Origin: Oscheius sp. JU75
Lineage: Eukaryota; Nematoda; Chromadorea; Rhabditida; Rhabditidae
Direction of reading: 5' to 3'
Assembly: GCA_037178855.1 (NCBI GenBank)
Contig: JASJZC010000006.1
Coordinates: 8,970,501-9,034,500, forward strand
DNA: 64,000 bases
Position numbers and translations under genes: made by a program. Positions 11,604 through 22,525 of the stretch are shown here, piece by piece. Below the pieces are notes generated by a model. That model had not been told where the DNA came from and searched no databases. It saw only the letters and a program-made list of their open reading frames with translations. Positions within the stretch are counted from its first letter, which is position 1. Each line of letters opens with the position of its first letter.

Positions 11604-13854
11604 ATGTTCCGGCGTCATCTGACGAGGCTCGCCACCCAGCCAGTGGCATTTCGGGCCAATATAGCCAAGTTCAGCTCGGCTGAATCGTCGCCGAACCCGG
11701 TATGATCCATTTTTACGGTTTTCATTATAAAAATCATGCAGAACGCGAAAAATATGGACCAGCTGGCCCAAGAAATCCTCTCCGCTCCGGAATCCAAAGT
11801 CCCGAAGAAGTTGGCACGCCTTGCCGCGGCTCTGAAGCTGAAATTCGGCAAAGACACCATGGATCCGACCCTGAAATCGGTCAGTTCTTTGTATTTTTTT
11901 TTTGTAAACAAGGGTGGTCGTCGTATCTTGTAATCTGTCAAATTCTCACCGTAGGAACGTTACCCTTGTCTTTTTCTGTTCCAAAAATCGAGGAGTTGCG
12001 AGGCCGTATCGCAACCTTAAGGCTCTCGATCAGCTGTTTAGGCTCGATCGAGGACTATCACTAGAAAAAGTAAACCTCTTTCTTCAATCAAAGCTTATTC
12101 AGTCTTGGGACTTCAATAATCCAACAATTAGACGATAAACGGGGGAAAAATCAACACGGAGTTGCAACCAGAGGAAAAAAGTCCCTAACTGACAGAACGA
12201 GGGAAAATTATCTAAACGGTCGCGTTCCGCGCGTAAAATGGTTACGGTGGCGCGACGTTGAAAAGTGAAATTTGGCGAGAAGGACGAAAACGATTGTAGA
12301 GGTTTTAGGCAGGATAACGAGAATAAAATATCATAGAAATGCAAGCTATGTGACAGCTTGTTGAAGAAGTTTGCCATCCACGGGGATCGAACACCGATCG
12401 TCTGGTTCAAAATGGCGCCTCTTACCATTATACCAAGTTTCTCGATGATACTTTGTGGGGCCAGAAGCATCACAGTTAGACAACTGAAACCGATGAAATC
12501 CTAATTTTACAGCTGCTGGACAGCGCATCAGCCAAGCTATACTACAATTGTGCCGACAATTACAACTATGTGCAGCTGTGTGAAAGTTTCGGCCTCCCGG
12601 ATTACATGTCCTCCTGGTTCAAGTTAACACTTCTTCATGAATGGTAAGCTGTTTTTTATTGCCTAAAAATTGTTTTCAGGATGGTTCTACTGCGGTTACA
12701 TACCTCGCTGGATGCCCAGGCTTATCTCCGGCTGAAAAGAGGCCTTCTCTCCTCAATGTGGATGGATATCGATAAGAGGCTCGAAATTGTTGGGGTGAGT
12801 CTTCTGTAGTTTTCTTTCTTCAATTCTCTACCGGTAAATCGTTGGCAAACATTAGAAAGCAGACCGCGAGACTAGAATATCTTCCAAAAATGTCCTTTCT
12901 GACTGATTACGGTGACGGGACGTTGAAAAGTGAAATTTGTCGGGAAGGACGAAATTTGGTTGCAGAGGTTTTAGATAGGATAACGAGTTACGCAATGATT
13001 CGAACATTCTCTCAATATGTTTTCGCGTGAGAAACTCCCATAAAATGTGAAAATGGGCCCGCATATCACACAAATTAGCAAACTTTATCTGTTTTGCTCT
13101 GATACGACTAGGTCTCTTCAGATATTTCTTGGTTTTTCTCGGTTATCTGTACCCAGAATTGCCTTTTTAAGCTAGTATTCTTCTAAACGGGTCAAAATAT
13201 CACTTAAAGACCCTTTTCCATGCATTTTTCTGCTCAAAATAGCTTGTTCAAAAACTTTGTCGCCAGGGAGGATTGAACATTGATCGTCTGGTTTGAGACG
13301 ACGCCTCTTACCAATACACCAAAATAGTACTTTACAGAAGTTTTTTAGGACCTATTCTAGATTTTTTTCTGGGAAAATCCGGAGAGCGGTTAATCTAACC
13401 TAAAATCGAACCCGCGGTCTCACGTGTTCAAACCCTTAGTCTCTACTATTAGCCCCTGGTTGCTTTTTCAATAACTTCCGTCTTTCCAGAACGAGATCAA
13501 TCAAGTGCTCTCATCCAAATCAGACGTCGGTCACATGCACGGCCTCCACATCCAGACATTTTTAGAATATGACGAAGTTTGTTTTCGCCCCCCTCCCCCA
13601 TAATCACCAAATTCAGGGATTTCTAAGTGATGATCGTGCTCTCGCGGCGGCAATCTGGCGCTGCCTCTACATGGAGCGCAGCTGCGACCCGGTCCATCTT
13701 CTTAAAGTCGTCACGTATATGCGTTCAACGGTAGCCTATTTTACTGCCAAAAAAAGCAGAATTTAAGGTGGCCTGGCTGGACACCCTCGACATTAATGAT
13801 ATCCTCGTGGATGGAATTAAGGAATGGAAACAGGTCATGCCGAAGCAACGATAA
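11604..13854 (+). CDS. UQCC1: Ubiquinol-cytochrome c reductase assembly factor 1 (Cbp3 family)
   Basis: Seven exons: 11604-11699, 11742-11879, 12513-12643, 12680-12794, 13490-13576, 13617-13730, 13768-13854; 255 aa. It starts with a mitochondrial-type, Arg-rich presequence (MFRRHLTRLATQPVAFRANI). The Cbp3/UQCC domain follows: LYYNCADNYNYVQLCESFGLPD, SSWFKLTLLHEWMVLLR, then LEYDEGFLSDDRALAAAIWR. The last block is the best-conserved part of human UQCC1 (GILSDDHGLAAALWR). The protein helps cytochrome b translation and early complex III assembly. Introns 2 and 4 are long (633 and 695 nt); both carry a tRNA-like element and share a further roughly 90-bp repeat. CCAG immediately precedes the start. 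Confidence 0.88.
12225..12322 (+). repeat. Repeat unit, UQCC1 intron 2
   Basis: The stretch GACGTTGAAAAGTGAAATTTG ... GAGGTTTTAG.(x).AGGATAACGAG is repeated with about 80% identity by eye at 12905-12985 in intron 4 of the same gene. Each copy lies upstream of a tRNA-like element, so it may be the body of the SINE. Confidence 0.6.
12372..12486 (-). repeat. SINE-like element in UQCC1 intron 2
   Basis: Minus strand: TTGGTATAATGGTAAGAGGCGCC (A-box region) and GTGTTCGATCCCCGTGG (B-box region), then on the far side the word CATCACAGTTAGACAACTG. The same layout is seen at 29411-29523 and, inverted, at 44611-44735. Confidence 0.7.
13261..13322 (-). repeat. SINE-like element in UQCC1 intron 4
   Basis: Minus strand: TTGGTGTATTGGTAAGAGGCG and a decayed B box (GTTCAATCCTCCC). 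Same family as 12372-12486. Confidence 0.6.
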
Positions 13855-13944
13855 CCTCTTTGTTAAATTTGAGACGGGTACAAGTAGTTTAAGCTAGTTT
13901 AGGATCCATTAAATCGTGCCGGCCTTAATAAAAAGAATATTTAT

Positions 13945-16900
13945 TTAATTGTCCTGCTCGGTGCGAAGCCTGGAATCTACATCGGGATGCCAAAGATCCA
14001 GAGCCAAAGAGAGCTTGAAAGACGAAGAAGAGGCACCGTCGAAGAGCATCGAGTGCTCGAAACTCGGGTCCCAGACGATGAATTTACCGGTTTTCCAGCC
14101 GCGCTGGTCGTGACCGACTCTGAAATAATGGGGCGTTTATAGCTGAGCTCATAGAAATGTCTGTCATTTTGACAGGGATTATTAACAGAAAATGGCATGA
14201 TTCAATCAAGGGAAGAAAGAGTAATCTCGTACTGACATGGGACAGAGACAGCCTACAGTGACCGGGTAACAGACAGAGTGACATTACAATTTGACGTGAA
14301 CAGGCAAGGAAAGACAAGGACGTCGGGACAGGGAGCGAAGTTGACATGAATAAGACAACTACAAGACGAGGGGCTAGTATGGGCATGTTGGCAAGAGGAG
14401 TTGAAAGAGACACAAAGGAGATGGGGCACGTCACGACGTGTAACTTGCTAAGATGACAGTGACAGTTGGGAGAAGCAAGAAGAGACAGATTGTCATGGTC
14501 TGAATATGAAAGAAAACTGGCAGAGAAGTTACGTCCTGTGAAGAGATTAGAGTCAGTTTCAGAGTTGACACCAGGTTGGTGATAGGGACTGCCTAAAGGG
14601 GACAGCCGGAGATGTGTACAGATAAATGTCTAGGTAAGACACAACGCCTAGAGATGCCAGAAATCGTTGAGAGGATGGCCGACACAGGCTCGAAGAGACA
14701 AGGATAGATAGGGACGCTTCTAAGCAGAACAGACACCGGAAGACAGGAATAGTTAAAGACAGATGGTAGGAGGCTAGTTGATTGGATCGGAGAAGGCGAC
14801 GGTAACGGAGTAGTACAGAGGAAGTCAGGCAATTGTCCAAATGATCAAAGAACATGATGGAAAATCTGTTAGAGGGAATTGGAAGATACACAGTGGTGGT
14901 GACACGTTGACATATTTGAAAAGAGGTAATCTGAGATGGAAGTCATATCTTTCGTAGACCGATATTCTCTCAATCCCTACCGTATCCTGGCTTCCGAGGG
15001 CACAACAAGACCCAGTTCCGCTCGAAGTTCCGTGTTCGACGGGCCGCAATGAGGTAGGATCTGGGTTCCGGAGGTCAAGACCGATAGGAACATCTGAAAA
15101 ATTCAAAAACATTTCCTGTCTATTCTGACGGCAACTTACGTCCGATTTGGTCACATTACTCTGCAGTTTGAATTCGGTCAACATGGCGCAAGTTTGCGGT
15201 GTTAGCTGGCAGTTTTCTTCGTCGAAGTGCCCATTATGCATCAAGCGGAAAGCCTTCCAGTCTCCGTCTACCGTAATCTCGTCGTTCATCTCGACCCACT
15301 CGTCCTGCTCCTCGTTCCAGACCTTAAGAGCCTCAGCTCGGATAGCCACCCAGTTTCTCTCGAGAGACTTCAGATGTTTGGAGTAGCCGGTCTGGTCCAC
15401 AGTCCACCAAGGTCTTCCGGTCAGGCCCTCCATATTGTACATGGATCGTTGCTGGGCTGAGAGGAAGAGGCCTGAGAGGGATACAGTTTATGGTTTGCAG
15501 GATTCATACCAAGATCGGCTCCTTTCTCATAGACAACATAAGCTTCGGACTCTCTTCCCAACATGGTAAGACCGTGGCCCAACTGGTAGTAGAATCTATG
15601 ATGCTCCGTTAGTCTAGTAGTCTTTTCTCTTACTTGGCATCGACGATATCGTCTCCTCCATGCCGGAGTCCTCTCCTCATATAGGTCACTCCTCCCTCGA
15701 TGTCCTGATCACAGACTTTCAAAATGTAACCGTAGTAGGCGAGAGCGACGGCGTTGTTACTGTCGACATCAATGATCTGAAATTCATAGTAAGTTCCAGT
15801 ACCGAGTAGAAGGGGGGCACCAGCTTGTTTCCAAAAGCGCAGTCGGTTAGAGCTCCGATTACGGTATCGTAGAAGCCGGATTCAATCCCCGCGTGCGATA
15901 GGGGTCTCTTTTTATTTATTTTTTTTATCTCTCTGCCCTCCTGTCTCAATGTTTCTATATCTCTATCATAGTCTTTGTTTATCTGTTTTTGTTTCTCTAT
16001 CTCTCCATCTCCCTGTCTCCTTATTCCCCTGTCCCTCTATCTCTCTGCCACACTGTTTCCCTGTATACTCACATCCTTGAAGACCCTTCTCGCGTCGTCG
16101 TATCTCTTCATCATGAGGAATGTTAGTCCAATATCGGTCTGAAGCTTGGTTTCCTCTGGAAATCGGTCGATCAGGGCCCGTTGGGCCCTAAGACAGCGGT
16201 GCATTTGACCACGGAATCGGGATTTCTCCACCAATCTGGAGGCGGCTTGTCTGAACCAAAAAAAATGGCATGGACACGCCGAAAAAGTACCTATAGAGAG
16301 CGTCCGGCGTCTCATCGTTGTCCAGGACCTGCTCGTACTCTCGGATAGCCAGATCCGCATCCTTTTCGGTGGCCGTGTACTCACTTCGAATGTCATAGGC
16401 CCGACCCTTTCCGAAATGGGCTCTGGGAGAGTCGGGATTGGTCCTCAGAACTGAGTCGAAGAGGCTGAGGGCAGCTTCGTAGTCGTGCTAAAACTCTGTT
16501 GTCATCCGTAGTAACGAAATCCGTAGTGCACCACCTCTTAGCCATGTCGGTACGCAGAGTCGAAAAATAAGCTGCGTATCGTATTTCATGATTAGAGAGT
16601 TGGTGCAGCGGTTTTGGAAAACGGCCAAAGAGTCGGCGCCATTTTGAAGTGCTGTTACGGCATTTTCAGATCCCAGCTGCGCACCAACTCTTATCCATAG
16701 TCTTCGATATGTAAAGAGACCAGCTGCGTATCGAAGTCTTTGGACTGGAGTTGGTGCGCAGCAGAATGTCCAAAAACTTCGTTCAGCACACTGCCAGTTG
16801 TCTGCAAAGAACAACCCACAGCAAAACATTTATTAGCGAGAACGAAGGATACAGAATCAGGTAAAAAAGCCGAGAGTTAACCCGTAAGGACACTGCGTGC

Positions 16901-19090
16901 ACATATAAAAACCTAGAAAGACTACCCGAACAAACACTCTCTCTACAACTCTGATCGAACACGTCGTCTCGACTTTTTCTTCACCTTCTCAACGAGCGAA
17001 TCGGCTCGGTCGAGCTCGTCTCGATGTCGGTGATCGTCTCGGTTGGTGATGGCGTGACGCTTATAGGCTTCCCTACCGGAGGATCTGAAAACTGAAAAAT
17101 AAACGCTGCGACTGCGGTACAAAGGGTTTTGGGTTTGGGAATTCTCGCACTTGATAACAATTTCTTTTTGCTGTTTTTCGGAACCAAGACAGCTTCTTCG
17201 GGTTTTCCGATGTTCTGCAGCGTTGTGGTGCAGACCAAGGACTACAACTTTGCAGAACGTCGGAAATTTCAAATATACTATTTTAAACACGAAAACGTGC
17301 GTAAAAGAAAATTCTAATGGTGCCGTGCTGCGCACCAACTCTCAAACCATGGGCGTAAATACACAGATAATTTTTTTCGAATCTGGCTGCATGTCGACCA
17401 CTGTCAAGCGTTAGTGGCTAGTTTAGAATACGGTATCACCCTTCAATATATACTCTTACCTGTACTTTTTCAGTGCAATGATCTCCATGACCGGTTCCTC
17501 CTTCAGTTCTGGCGCGCTATTTTCCTGATCTTCATTCTCGTCATCCTCATCCTCATCATCGTCCGGGTTGGAGTCCTCGTACTCTTCGATCTGGGCCTTG
17601 GTCATGACACGATATCTCTTCGATGAGGACGACTCTCCCTGTGAGAACATTCCACTGTTTGGAAACTGAACTTACCCTCTTTCTCTTGAGCAGTTCCTTC
17701 CTTGGCTCTGCTGTGTTAGCCGGCGGACAGTTCTTTCTCCGACATTCTCTTTCTGGGGCAGAGGCTGTGATTTTCCTGAAAAACATTTTACACAAACGGT
17801 TACTTTCATTTCTCCGTCTCTCCGTCTCTCTGTCTCTCTGTTTCCCTATTCCTTTGTCTCTCTGTCTCATTGTGTCGCTATCATTCTGACTCTCTGTCTC
17901 TCGCACTCTGCTTTCCCGCTTCTCTGTCTCTATGCCTACCTGCTAGAATGCTTCCTCCTCTCCTTCTTCTGCCTCTGTGGAACTTTTTCTTCTTCCTCAT
18001 CCTTTTCTTCCTCAGCTTCTTCCACCTGCTCTGCCTCCGCCTCTTTCTCTTTCTCCTCTTCCTCTTCCTCCTCCTTCTCTTCTTCATCTTCTTCAACATC
18101 CTCTACTTCGACCCTCTTAGATGCTCTCCTTTGTCTTGGAGGGGGGTCAGGCTGTCTTTCTTCCTCTTCTTCCTCGTCCTCTTCTTCTATTACTTTTTTC
18201 GCCTTTCGTTCCCGTTTCCTCTGTTTCTTTAGAACAACTTCCTTCTCTTCCTCGTCATCTTCGTCTTCCTGCTTGTCCTCAGTCGCTGTCTTCACCATCT
18301 CCTGTACCTTCTTCATATTGCTCTCGATCTTCTTCCTCAAGCCGGCAAACAACTGGGATCCGAGTTCTTGATTGTCATCGTCGTCTTCATCATCGGCTGA
18401 ATAAGAACTTGAAGTTCTATCAAAATTTTGCGCATCAACTCTAAACCGTGGGCAGCGATACGCAGCGAAAGCTTCGAGATGCAGCTGCGTATTGACCACC
18501 AAAGGTAAGAGCTGGTGCGCAGCATTGGCGGGGGCTTACCGCTTTGGACAGGTTCATGACGATGGTGAGTCTCCTGGTGTATCCTATCCTTCGCTCTTTG
18601 AGGTGGCGGGTGATGTGTATTTTCTCTGAATCAGTCTCTATGAACCTGTTCTTGTCAAATCTACAGATAGAGAGAGACAGAGAGACAGAAGACAAAAAGA
18701 CAGAAAGAGAGAGACAGAGAAAATGAGACGAAGAGACAAAGAGACAAAGAGACAGTAAGAGAAAGCGACAGAGAGGGACAGAGAGACTAAGAGACAGAGA
18801 CACTCACTTTGCTGCCCTCCTCTGCTGTTCAGCTACTTCGTCTATATTGTCGGCGACGTCGTCATCAAAATCAACTGAACCGTCCCCGTCGAGATCTGTA
18901 TCCTTTCTCATACCCTTGATCACTTAATGGACATACCAACAGCTAATTCGGCAATCTCCTTGGCTGAGAAAACTGTATATAAAGATCCACATAAGAACAT
19001 AAAAACTAGAAGAACAGCCCATGCCCGGGCTCCGCCCTTCGTGACCGAGTAGTCGACTTTGGGGACGGGTGTGGTCAAAGCCACAGTCAT
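13945..19090 (-). CDS. ASPH: Aspartyl/asparaginyl beta-hydroxylase, long isoform
   Basis: Exons: 18937-19090, 18808-18895, 18540-18660, 17940-18396, 17676-17775, 17460-17638, 16985-17084, 16291-16487, 16073-16250, 15634-15776, 15510-15595, 15140-15471, 14981-15093, 13945-14119; about 807 aa. Domain order equals vertebrate ASPH: short cytoplasmic part, one membrane segment (WAVLLVFMFLCGSLYTVF), an EF-hand-like DLDGDGSVDFDDD, a Glu/Lys-rich coiled region, TPR helices (HDYEAALSLFDSVL...), then the 2-oxoglutarate dioxygenase domain (GLTGRPWW, LERNW, LPHCGPSN, FEHSMLFDG, DLWHPD). It hydroxylates Asp/Asn in EGF-like domains in the ER lumen. Both metal-binding His are visible. Where human ASPH has Arg735 (SSFRLIF), this protein has Lys (SSFKLSL). 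The junction between exons 3 and 4 does not keep phase with the best splice sites; that boundary is unresolved. Confidence 0.85.
15835..15897 (+). repeat. tRNA-like element in ASPH intron
   Basis: GCGCAGTCGGTTAGAGCTC ... GGATTCAATCCCC. It closely resembles 60236-60305 and, inverted, 28645-28718, and so defines a second tRNA-like subfamily. Confidence 0.6.
16545..16770. repeat. TGCGCACCAACTC repeat cluster in ASPH intron
   Basis: Several inverted and direct copies of a word family TGCGCACCAACTCT / GAGTTGGTGCGCAG, each near CTGCGTATCG. Further copies: 17322-17420, 18425-18520, 33485-33780, and weaker ones at 37838-37860 and 54890-54912. Confidence 0.6.
16943..19090 (-). CDS. ASPH: ASPH short, junctate-like isoform (alternative 3' exon)
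   Basis: The exon that joins the acidic region to the TPR part (16985-17084) has a GTGAAG donor after ...DSLVEK. If that donor is not used, the frame runs on as VKKKSRRRVRSEL and stops at 16943-16945. This would make a membrane-anchored, EF-hand plus acidic protein without a catalytic domain, as vertebrate junctate, junctin and humbug do from the same gene. Both readings are in phase with the upstream exon. RNA evidence is lacking, so this is inference. Confidence 0.5.
17211..17258. repeat. PAL-1 copy 4
   Basis: TTCTGCAGCGTTGTGGTGC ... GACTACAACTTTGCAGAA in the ASPH intron between 17085 and 17459. Confidence 0.7.
18661..18805 (+). repeat. GAGACAGA simple repeat in ASPH intron
   Basis: Imperfect AGAGACAGA tandem. 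The same simple repeat, or its complement TCTCTGTC, recurs at about 15955-16065, 17815-17930, 21540-21660, 22825-22920, 24598-24715, 56765-56850, 57570-57805, 59890-60055, 61690-61750 and 62738-62815. Confidence 0.8.
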
Positions 19091-20777
19091 CGGATGGGCT
19101 CCGGACACTGAAAATGGTTGATTTTTTTTTTTCAACATGGCTATTCGCGCCCATTTTTGAATTTTAATTTTTGGGCGGGAACTTTGAAATCCATGACTAC
19201 AGGTCTGCTTGCAACTTTTCGGACTTTTTCACTCATTTTCATGTTTTTTAAGTGGGTTTAATTAATCTATTAAGATTGCCCCTAGGAAGTCTATTTGAAC
19301 GTTGAAAATACTGAGAACATTAGATACACAAATATAAATACTTTTATGGCACCTTTTAGTTTTTTTCTATATCTTCCTCTGTACTTGTAACGTTCAAGTT
19401 AACTTGCCTAGTGGAGTCGATTTTAATGCCGAGTCGAGTAAGCACAAAAAATCATAAAAATCGTTGAAAAGCCGTGAAATATCGCAAAAGAACAAAATCC
19501 CGAATAAATTTCAAAAATCTCGCCAAAAATCGCTGTTACACCAAAAGCGCGCGGTGTAGAAATTCTAAAACAATTCACTCCAGCTCTCATCCAGACAATA
19601 CAGGCTGGACGTCGCGACGCTATGTCGTTGAGATTTTCCGTTCTGGAGAGACGTCCTTCGTGACCGGATCGAGCCATTTTGGGGCGGTCGGAGCATGACG
19701 TCCGGATACCGACTGGCCAGCTCTTTCTGCCAATCGGTTCCGACATAGGCCGAGAATCGCCGGTCCATAGACTACAGCTAGGTTAGATGAGCGAGAGAGT
19801 ACAGGAAGAGATGGTGGTTTTTGCGATTCGAGAGGATAAGGTGAGCCCGCGACCGAGAGCCTATCAGACTCAAATATTTGCAAAGTCGCGCCTCCGAGAT
19901 TTTGCAATTATTGAGCATTAGATCCCGTCGATGCCTTTGTCTTTTTGATTGGGTCTTCACACTGGTTCTAAGCTAAACCACGGCTCCTTCGGATGACCCA
20001 CTTTGACGGTTTGGGGTACGAAAAGTGGCAGGTTAGGTCAGTCAACAGAGACAAAATTGCATTTTTGTGAGCTTTGCAGGAGAACGGCCATGTGAGTTAG
20101 AAATTAGATCAAAGTTTTGAGGCAAGCCTTCCAATCAGAATCAGCTTGCACCTGCCTCCAAATCGACTATATGCAAAAGGCAGGGCGATGAAATCAGATG
20201 CTCATTAGCAGAAGGAAGTCTCGGTCTTTTCGAAAGAGAATCAGGATAAGATGGGCGGCAGAGATTAGATCTGCTCGTGAGGGCTTAAATGTGATCTCAG
20301 AAGCTCCAGATCTCAAGGTTTACGTTAAGAGAGTGCATAACGATGCAGCTGGATTCCGAGTGTAAAGAACTACCGACTAGAACTCATAACTGGTGCTCAT
20401 TCACAGCTGAGGGGAGGACTCACCAGAAGACTGCTGTTTTCTGAAGGGCGGCCGTTGTGGAGGAGCCAGTGTCGCTGTGCCATTGGCCACCTTCGTGGTC
20501 ATCTCGTGCTGTATTTTTCGGGACTAGGACGACGACTCACAGACAACGCAACTCCTCATTGACTTGGCCGATCGCTCGATCGCTGCAACTGACTCTCTTG
20601 CGGGGGGACAGCCGGAGGGCAAAAATAAGACGAAGGGAAGTAGGGAAAGAGTATACTGCTTTGCTTTTCTTTTGTCACCTATTCCAGTTTTTGAGTTGGG
20701 GAATGGGCGGCAACTCCAATGGAAGTCCACTTAATAAATAGCACTTTTGGCCTTAAGACAGCATTTTCGGTCTTATG

Positions 20778-20827
20778 ATGTTCTGCAAAATTGTGGAATA
20801 TATTCAGGGCTACAACTTTGTAGAATG
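20778..20827. repeat. PAL-1 copy 5
   Basis: TTCTGCAAAATTGTGGAAT ... GGGCTACAACTTTGTAGAA. Confidence 0.75.
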
Positions 20828-20944
20828 TTGAAAACCTGAAAAATGTCATCGTGGAAGCGGAACCGGTCTATCTATGATATGTCGTACTGTTTTTACCGCG
20901 GCAAGCCCCAACTTGGCTCAAGACGACATATTTGGGTTTTTCGT

Positions 20945-20992
20945 CGTTCTGCAAAGTTGTAGAGCTCATCAAGGGCTACAACTTTGTAGAAT
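20945..20992. repeat. PAL-1 copy 6
   Basis: TTCTGCAAAGTTGTAGAGC ... GGGCTACAACTTTGTAGAA, the best-preserved copy seen. Confidence 0.85.
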
Positions 20993-21195
20993 ATCGAAAA
21001 TACTGGAAATGCCGTCTTGATCCCGCTAAATTACTCTGAACTGGCGCGAGCTCACTCCTTAGAAGTTTGCTTGTCTCGCCCGTACTATCTCAGCATTTTG
21101 AGCAGCCGAGTACGCGCGGGAAAAGTGAGTAGCACTGGCACCTGTCGTTTCAGAGCTTGTTTTCAGGTTCAAAAGGGGCTTTTCAAACTCAGTGA

Positions 21196-21243
21196 TATTC
21201 TGCACAGTTACAGCCCTTGATCTATTCTACAACTTTGCAGAAA
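21196..21243. repeat. PAL-1 copy 7
   Basis: ATTCTGCACAGTTACAGCCC ... TCTACAACTTTGCAGAA; the inner half is inverted relative to copy 6. Confidence 0.65.
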
Positions 21244-22163
21244 GAAGAAAAAAACGTGAAACACACTGTCCTCACTTTCAAAACATTACGTACGCAACTG
21301 CATTTTCTTGGCGCACAGTGGGCATCTATGAGTATATTAAAGCAAGTATCATGTTGTATAGAAAACATAAAGAATATGCAAAGCGTCGAATGGAATAGTC
21401 AAAAAGTCTCGGATTTTGCTCCTAGAGAATAGGTCGGTGTGCGAATGTCTGGGGTGTAACCTCTTTGGTTGTAATCTGACGTGGAACTACGAGCATCATC
21501 ACTAGCCCCTATGGTTTGTTCGATGAAAAAGTAATATCCAGTCTCTCTTTCTCTCTGTCTCTTTGTTCCTTTGTCTCTCTGTCTCTCTGTCTTTATCTAT
21601 CGTTCGCTTTTTCCCTGTCTCTCTATCTCTGTCTGTCTCTTTGTCTTTCTATTTCTCTATTGAACAAATCATAATCAGTAAGGGATGAGGAAAAAGAGTT
21701 GTCACCAGCGTCTAATCCAAACAAATGTCAAGTGTAGATCGACAGGGATCTGACAACAAATTGTGAGCCGTGTTTTGATTATGACGAATGAGGTGTGGAA
21801 GAAGACGGAAGAAAAAGAAGACGCATGGATTGTTCTTGAGTGATCTTTCCAGTCAGGGGAGAGTCTGCTGGGATTTATGGCGGGAGCCGCTTTACAACAT
21901 ACGAAGGAACCAGTCCCTATTTTCCGTTCAGAGTGCTTATTCCTATAGTATTACTCGATTTTTCAAGAGTTTGGGAGCAAAAAACCAATGAGCGAAAGGA
22001 TATGCGTAGCAGAAAGAAGACTCTTGCGCAAGCACGACCCTTGCAATTAGACCCGGCGGAAGAGCCCAACAGCTGTCTTCCGTTCCTCCTTTCTTCGAGT
22101 ACACTTTGATATTTTTTTCACGCGATTCAAATACCCCGCCAAAATTTTCTGTCTCTGTCCTTG

Positions 22164-22197
<34 letters not shown>

Positions 22198-22525
22198 TGT
22201 CTCTCTGTGTCTTTCATAGACAGTCTACCTACTGCCATCGTCCAACCAACAGCTCGAATCGATCTCCAATCTCCGTGTGCTTCTTGTTCAGTCGGCGTTT
22301 CGTCTCTCTGCTGATGTCCGCCGGCTCCGTCCTCCAGAGCTTCTCGATCCTGGTCGCGTAGTCGTTGCATCCAGAAAGTCAGGGGATAACGCATGACATG
22401 TCAAAAATACTTGCTTTGTCACTCTGTTGTGAAAACAAGCCAAACTGTTCAGTATAGTATCTAAACTGAAGTACCATACAGAGATACACTGTTTCATTGT
22501 TTCATTAAAACGTAGCATCCTTATT

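Larger units (their letters stand above)
19091..22525. other. Gene-poor, repeat-rich stretch
   Basis: About 3.4 kb without a gene I can support. It holds three PAL-1 palindromes (20778, 20945, 21196), a TCTCTGTC tract (21540-21660), a run of about 30 T at 22165-22193, and MITE-like words at 19150-19520 (GCGGGAAC, CACTCATTTTCATG, AAAAATCATAAAAATCG). Short open frames around 19560-19770 and 20457-20741 have no recognisable family and no good splice partners. Confidence 0.5.

Noticed and set aside
17870-18232. Long hydrophobic plus-strand frame rich in Leu/Phe/Ser
   Set aside because: It is the antisense shadow of the Glu/Lys-rich ASPH exon.
19560-19770. Possible exon (MDRRFSAYVGTDWQKEL...)
   Set aside because: Open on both strands, no splice partners that continue a family, and adjacent to MITE-like sequence.
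20945-21243. CRISPR-like array from repeated PAL-1 units
   Set aside because: Spacing is irregular, orientation varies, copies are scattered in introns, and the genome is eukaryotic.
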